Shown piece after piece: positions 46,689-50,330 of a DNA stretch of 50,330 bases. The position numbers were made by a program, and so were the translations under genes. The stretch comes from Flavobacterium sp. Lineage in GTDB: Bacteria > Bacteroidota > Bacteroidia > Flavobacteriales > Flavobacteriaceae. Location: positions 1-50,330 of the forward strand of contig NZ_JAPZUB010000038.1 in assembly GCF_027533505.1 (NCBI RefSeq), read 5' to 3'. The notes below the pieces were generated by a model. The model made no database searches. It was given only the letters and a program-made list of their open reading frames with translations, and was not told where the DNA came from. Position 1 is the stretch's first letter; each line of letters starts with the position of its first letter.

Positions 46689-46765
46689 TCGATTTTTTTT
46701 AGCTAAAATACAATAAGGAAATGGAATTAAAAATGAAGTACTTTATGCAACGTAGTAATATTGTA

Positions 46766-46794
46766 ATGCAATAGATTTATGATTGTTATTGCAT
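46766..46794. repeat. Short inverted repeat between trmH and the sirtuin gene
   Basis: ATGCAATA (46766-46773) and TATTGCAT (46787-46794) form a perfect 8-bp inverted repeat with a 13-bp spacer, about 78 bp upstream of trmH. It may be an operator or chance. Confidence 0.3.
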
Positions 46795-46878
46795 CTTTTC
46801 AATAAACTTCCTACTTTGCGATAACCCGTCAATGAAGCAAACACTAAAAGCATCATACAACCTAATAGCAGAAAAACT

Positions 46879-46906
46879 CATAATTCATAACTCATAATTC
46901 ATAACT
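46879..46906. repeat. Tandem 14-bp repeat before the sirtuin start
   Basis: CATAATTCATAACT occurs twice head to tail (46879-46892, 46893-46906) and ends 5 bp before the TTG start codon. Such AT-rich tandem units can vary in number between strains. Confidence 0.6.
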
Positions 46907-46911
46907 TACAA

Positions 46912-47604
46912 TTGAAAACGCTAACCATTTTAACAGGTGCCGGTATCTCCGCAGAAAGTGGGATTGCCACGTTTCGAGATGCCAACGGACTTTGGGAAGG
47001 TCATGACGTTATGGAAGTGGCCACTCCCGAAGGATTTAGACGTAATCCCGAATTGGTATTGGAATTTTACAACCAACGACGACGGCAATTGCATACCGTA
47101 CAACCCAATCATGGCCATAGTACATTGGCCGCGATGGAACAAGACTATCGGATACATATCGTAACCCAAAATGTGGATGATTTGCATGAAAGGGCGGGCA
47201 GTTCGCATGTTTTACACCTACACGGTGAATTATTGAAAGTGCGTTCCACCAAAGATCCCCACTACATCATCGATTGGCCTGGTGATTTACATTGGGGCGA
47301 TTGTGACCCGAAGGGAGCCCAACTGCGTCCACATATTGTGTGGTTTGGCGAGGAGGTTCCTGCCCTTGAACAAGCAGTGCATTACGTTCATCAAGCAGAT
47401 GCAGTTGTAGTGATAGGAACTTCAATGCAAGTCTATCCTGCGGCGGGACTCATTCACTATGCGCGACCAGGGGTTCCCATCGTTTACATTGACCCCAAAC
47501 CCGCCACCTTATATGATGTGGCTAATCCTTTGGAAATCATTCCTGAATCAGCTATAATAGGCGTTCCGATGCTTTGGGAAAAGTTAAAAAAAGTACTGGG
47601 TTAG
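46912..47604 (+). CDS. Sirtuin-type NAD-dependent protein deacylase, no zinc cysteines
   Basis: This 230-residue protein removes acyl groups from lysines using NAD. It has GAGISAESG (about 9-17), TQNVDDLHERAG (85-96) and the catalytic His104 (HLHGE). Y53 and R56 (FYNQRR) match the Tyr/Arg pair that class III (SIRT5/CobB) enzymes use for succinyl-lysine. The four-cysteine zinc site expected after the catalytic His is absent; only one Cys (131) occurs there. The start is TTG at 46912: an in-frame stop lies 24 bp upstream and no ATG is available in between. Confidence 0.88.
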   Translation: MKTLTILTGAGISAESGIATFRDANGLWEGHDVMEVATPEGFRRNPELVLEFYNQRRRQLHTVQPNHGHSTLAAMEQDYRIHIVTQNVDDLHERAGSSHVLHLHGELLKVRSTKDPHYIIDWPGDLHWGDCDPKGAQLRPHIVWFGEEVPALEQAVHYVHQADAVVVIGTSMQVYPAAGLIHYARPGVPIVYIDPKPATLYDVANPLEIIPESAIIGVPMLWEKLKKVLG

Positions 47605-47605
47605 C

Positions 47606-47637
47606 TTGGTGTTTCCGAAATCAAATCCGTAATTTTG
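47606..47637 (+). promoter_or_regulatory. purB promoter
   Basis: TAATTTTG (47630-47637) matches TAnnTTTG exactly and TTG (47606-47608) lies 21 bp upstream. The ATG follows 19 bp after the -7 element. Confidence 0.75.
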
Positions 47638-47656
47638 CGCCTTAACAACACAACCT

Positions 47657-49003
47657 ATGTCACTTACTGCACTGAACGCCATATCGCCCATTGACGGACG
47701 TTATCGTAAAGTTACTCAACCGCTTGCTGCGTATTTTTCGGAAGAAGCCTTAATCAAATTCCGTGTTCTTGTTGAAATCGAATATTTTATTGCGCTATGC
47801 GAAGCGGGTATTCCTCAATTGAAAGACGTCAATCCATCGGTATTTCCCAGTCTACGCGAATTGTATAACGAATTTACAACGGAAGACGCCTTGTGGATTA
47901 AAGAAACCGAAAAAACGACCAACCATGATGTCAAAGCGGTTGAATATTTTATCAAACATAAGTTTGATGCCTTGGGTTTGGAACCGTTTAAAGAATTCAT
48001 TCACTTTGGCCTGACCTCGCAAGACATCAATAATACCGCGATTCCACTCTCGACAAAACAGGCTTTTGAGAAAGTGTATTTGCCTTCTTTAATTGCAGTA
48101 ATCGCCAAACTCAAACAGTTGTCGATGGAATGGCATGACGTTCCTATGTTGGCCCGTACGCATGGGCAACCTGCTTCTCCTACCCGCTTAGGGAAAGAGA
48201 TTTTGGTATTTGTCGAGCGATTGGAAGAACAAATGCGATTGCTGTTTAATGTTCCTTTTGCCGCCAAATTTGGGGGAGCCACTGGAAATTACAATGCACA
48301 CCGTGTAGCCTATCCGAACACGGACTGGAAAAATTTAGGAACCAATTTCGTAGAAGGTATTTTGGGGTTACACCACTCGTTTCCTACTACACAAATTGAA
48401 CATTATGATCATTTTGCGGCGTTCTTTGATGCTTTAAAACGTATTAATACCATTTTAATCGACTTAGATCGCGACATTTGGACGTATGTTTCGATGGATT
48501 ATTTCAAGCAAAAAATCAAAGCGGGGGAAATTGGTTCTTCAGCCATGCCGCACAAGGTGAATCCGATTGACTTTGAAAATTCTGAGGGTAACTTGGGTAT
48601 TGCGAATGCTATTTTCGAACATTTAGCAGCCAAATTGCCTGTTTCCAGATTGCAACGCGATTTGACCGATAGTACCGTTTTGCGCAATATTGGCGTTCCT
48701 CTTGGTCATACGCTTATCGCCTTTGAAGCTACCTTAAAAGGGTTGAACAAATTATTGTTGAACGAAGCTAAATTAGCCGAAGATTTGGAAAACAACTGGG
48801 CTGTAGTGGCAGAAGCCATCCAAACTATTTTGCGTCGGGAAGGGTACCCGAATCCGTATGAAGCCTTAAAAGATTTAACCCGAACCAACAGTGCCATTAA
48901 CCAAGCATCGATTCAGGCGTTTATACAAACCTTGCACGTAAATGACACTGTAAAAGCGGAATTAATGGCAATTACCCCAAGTAATTACTTGGGAATAGGA
49001 TAG
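47657..49003 (+). CDS. purB: Adenylosuccinate lyase
   Basis: This 448-residue cytoplasmic enzyme splits SAICAR and adenylosuccinate with release of fumarate, in purine synthesis. The family signature GSSAMPHKVNP lies at 293-303, and the catalytic-histidine region ARTHGQPASPT is also present. Length is normal. It has its own promoter and terminator, so it is a single-gene unit. Confidence 0.96.
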   Translation: MSLTALNAISPIDGRYRKVTQPLAAYFSEEALIKFRVLVEIEYFIALCEAGIPQLKDVNPSVFPSLRELYNEFTTEDALWIKETEKTTNHDVKAVEYFIKHKFDALGLEPFKEFIHFGLTSQDINNTAIPLSTKQAFEKVYLPSLIAVIAKLKQLSMEWHDVPMLARTHGQPASPTRLGKEILVFVERLEEQMRLLFNVPFAAKFGGATGNYNAHRVAYPNTDWKNLGTNFVEGILGLHHSFPTTQIEHYDHFAAFFDALKRINTILIDLDRDIWTYVSMDYFKQKIKAGEIGSSAMPHKVNPIDFENSEGNLGIANAIFEHLAAKLPVSRLQRDLTDSTVLRNIGVPLGHTLIAFEATLKGLNKLLLNEAKLAEDLENNWAVVAEAIQTILRREGYPNPYEALKDLTRTNSAINQASIQAFIQTLHVNDTVKAELMAITPSNYLGIG

Positions 49004-49035
49004 TTGTTTTGAATTGTAAATTTTGAATTATATAG

Positions 49036-49067
49036 AAACGGCTTACTGAGATGGGCCGTTTTTTTAT
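49036..49067 (+). terminator. Terminator after purB
   Basis: AAACGGC (49036-49042) pairs with GCCGTTT (49055-49061), followed by a T run. Confidence 0.85.
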
Positions 49068-49068
49068 T

Positions 49069-49410
49069 GTCAATAACTCTAAAAAAAGGATTATACCTCA
49101 ATTAAATAGCGATCCAAGACTAAACTAAAAAACTCAAATGCAAGCACTAATTTAAAAAAACGATTTTTAGAATTTTTGATTGGCATTTTTCGCTAAATTT
49201 GGATGAAGTCGATCATTTTTTTCATGTGTAGACCATTTTACCATCGACCTTAGCTGTTGTTCGGATTTATCGTGCAACGTATTTTATTTATGCAAATGTT
49301 ACTATGGAACAAATCCCTTTAACTTTTTAGACTATTTTATTTGTTTACTATTATTTCTTAAAAAAATAAAAATCGTAAATACTTTATCCAAAACTTTAAT
49401 CTTTAATCGT
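49069..49410. other. AT-rich intergenic region
   Basis: No convincing gene is seen between the purB terminator and the lipoprotein gene. A perfect -7 match TAAATTTG (49194-49201) is followed at 49203 by a 16-codon open frame that is too short to call. This element, or a weaker one nearer the gene, may serve the lipoprotein. Confidence 0.4.
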
Positions 49411-49833
49411 ATGAAAAATCTATTGAAAAATACACTTTATGTAGGTGTTTTTGCCCTTGCTGGAATTTTATTTCAAATCAGTTGCTCGAATAGTGAAATT
49501 CAAAATTCAACACAAAATACAACGCAAATCAATAAATTATTGTTTGCTAAGAATATCCCCGGTCAAAATGAAATCCAACTATGGACTTGTAATTATGATG
49601 GTTCCAATCAAACATTAATTCCTATTACACTCCCCGCCAATCGAGAGATAAAAACGCAAAATACGCGATCAACTCCATTTCTCTCTCCTGATGGCCAAAA
49701 AGTTTTCTTTGTGGTTATGAATACTATCAATGGTTACCAAAATATAGCATCTTGCAATATTGATGGGAGTAATTACCAAGAAATTGTCACGCCATCCGCA
49801 TATCAGATGATAGAGATAGGGGGTGCCTACTAA
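49411..49833 (+). CDS. Short WD40/TolB-like lipoprotein
   Basis: This 140-residue protein has a lipoprotein signal (ISC, Cys25) and about two beta-propeller-like units of the WD40-like/TolB type (IQLWTCNYDGSNQTLI and IASCNIDGSNYQEIV, with LSPDGQKVFFV between). Related lipoproteins with six or more blades are usually around 300 residues or longer, so this one may be a remnant of an internal deletion, although its end (IEIGGAY) looks like a natural C-terminus. The neighbours give no clue to function. Confidence 0.6.
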   Translation: MKNLLKNTLYVGVFALAGILFQISCSNSEIQNSTQNTTQINKLLFAKNIPGQNEIQLWTCNYDGSNQTLIPITLPANREIKTQNTRSTPFLSPDGQKVFFVVMNTINGYQNIASCNIDGSNYQEIVTPSAYQMIEIGGAY

Positions 49834-50230
49834 CATTGATTTCGGTTACAAGGATACAGCTTTATGTAACTTTATTGGCGTTTTTGGGGTAAAATTACAT
49901 AGGAAGGTTTATATATCTCCCTCCATCATACTACCTCTCAAGCAAAGGATTTTTTACATCTTTTTTGAAGTCAATTAAAAAAATCCTCTTGGAAGTACAA
50001 AGAAAATACCATACCCATCTTATAGTTTGCTTAACGATAGAGGGAATAGTATTGTACTAGATTGATATGTGACTCTGCGTCTTAGGGTTGCTGAGATCCA
50101 AGTGGAATCGACCACGCTTTGCCATAGACGCCGATCGAATATAGAATAAACAAATACCTTCGATTCAATTTTACATAAGCCTTGAAAAAAAAGGCTTTAG
50201 TCTAAATAATATATTTATTATATTTGCTTT
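49834..50230. other. Intergenic region without a recognised gene
   Basis: This stretch of about 400 bp holds no supported gene. A hairpin with arms AAGCCTT (50177-50183) and AAGGCTT (50191-50197) lacks a strong T run. TATATTTG at 50219-50226 is a perfect -7 match just before the last open frame. Confidence 0.4.
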
Positions 50231-50330
50231 ATGAAAGACAGTATTTTATCCCAAATATCGGAATTAAATCAGGAAGATAAATCCCGATTATACAAAGTTA
50301 TTGAAGGCTTTTTGTTTGATAATGAAGTTG
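50231..50330 (+). CDS. Start of a gene of unknown function (partial)
   Basis: An open frame starts at ATG 50231 and runs to the window end (33 residues, MKDSILSQISELNQEDKSR...). The stretch LNQEDKSRLYKVIEGFL resembles the C-terminal helix of some XRE-type regulators, but no helix-turn-helix is visible in what is present. The ATG lies only 5 bp after a -7 element, so the message would be nearly leaderless or the start lies further down. Confidence 0.45.
   Translation, partial: MKDSILSQISELNQEDKSRLYKVIEGFLFDNEV

Noticed and set aside
49203..49253. 16-codon ORF right after a perfect -7 element
   Set aside because: Too short, and no homologue is recognised; recorded only within the intergenic entry.
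1..50330. CRISPR arrays, tRNA or rRNA genes, transposases, prophage
   Set aside because: No regular spaced repeats, no tRNA cloverleaf or rRNA stretches and no recombinase motifs were noticed. The tail-collar-like protein is exported and stands alone.

Overview
The window looks like a chromosome segment of a Bacteroidota bacterium of the family Flavobacteriaceae, probably Flavobacterium or a close relative. The evidence is the AT-rich DNA, the many promoter elements of the Bacteroidota type (TAnnTTTG at about -7), the absence of Shine-Dalgarno sites, three proteins with type IX secretion (T9SS) sorting tails, a small DUF4834-type protein and a 7TMR-DISM hybrid kinase. No tRNA, rRNA, CRISPR array, transposase or prophage was seen.

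Left part (1-23,010). After the end of an unknown gene come an ECF sigma factor and a 47-residue companion gene, both on the minus strand. Then follows a roughly 21.6-kb minus-strand locus for beta-1,3/1,6-glucan use. In transcription order it holds a T9SS-secreted carbohydrate-binding protein; a membrane-spanning propeller/Y_Y_Y regulator with a LuxR-type DNA-binding end; a glycosidase fused to an outer-membrane beta-barrel; a surface lipoprotein with a binding module; a GH16 lipoprotein; a large inverting glucan phosphorylase (GH149/GH161-like); a GH17 lipoprotein; a GH30 lipoprotein; an MFS sugar symporter fused to a GH17 domain; a second, soluble GH17; and a T9SS-secreted GH16. No SusC/SusD pair is present in the window. 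The implied route is: secreted and surface GH16, GH17 and GH30 cut the glucan, the GH-barrel fusion admits oligosaccharides through the outer membrane, the MFS-GH17 fusion carries them across the inner membrane, and GH17 plus the phosphorylase finish them in the cytoplasm with release of glucose 1-phosphate.

Both promoters of this locus carry the same arrangement: two TTGTATAG-like half-sites 11 bp apart, then 32 bp, then a TAnnTTTA -7-like element. A further copy in inverted orientation lies about 110-120 bp upstream. This is the best candidate operator for the regulator encoded between them.

Middle part (23,231-36,700). uvrA has a clear promoter. It is followed by a secreted M28 peptidase, a secreted protein with short internal repeats, and a minus-strand operon of DUF4834, YfhO-like membrane protein, GT4 glycosyltransferase and Wzx-type flippase (surface glycan work). 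A small operon of an outer-membrane protein and a GNAT-like protein runs end to end into an exported phage-tail-collar-like protein.

Right part (37,028-50,330). Mostly housekeeping: an alpha-oxoamine synthase (serine palmitoyltransferase-like), a hybrid histidine kinase, RdgB, a DEAD-box RNA helicase with an inverted repeat abutting its promoter, three envelope proteins of unknown role, TrmH, a sirtuin without the zinc cysteines, adenylosuccinate lyase, a short WD40-like lipoprotein and the beginning of one more gene.
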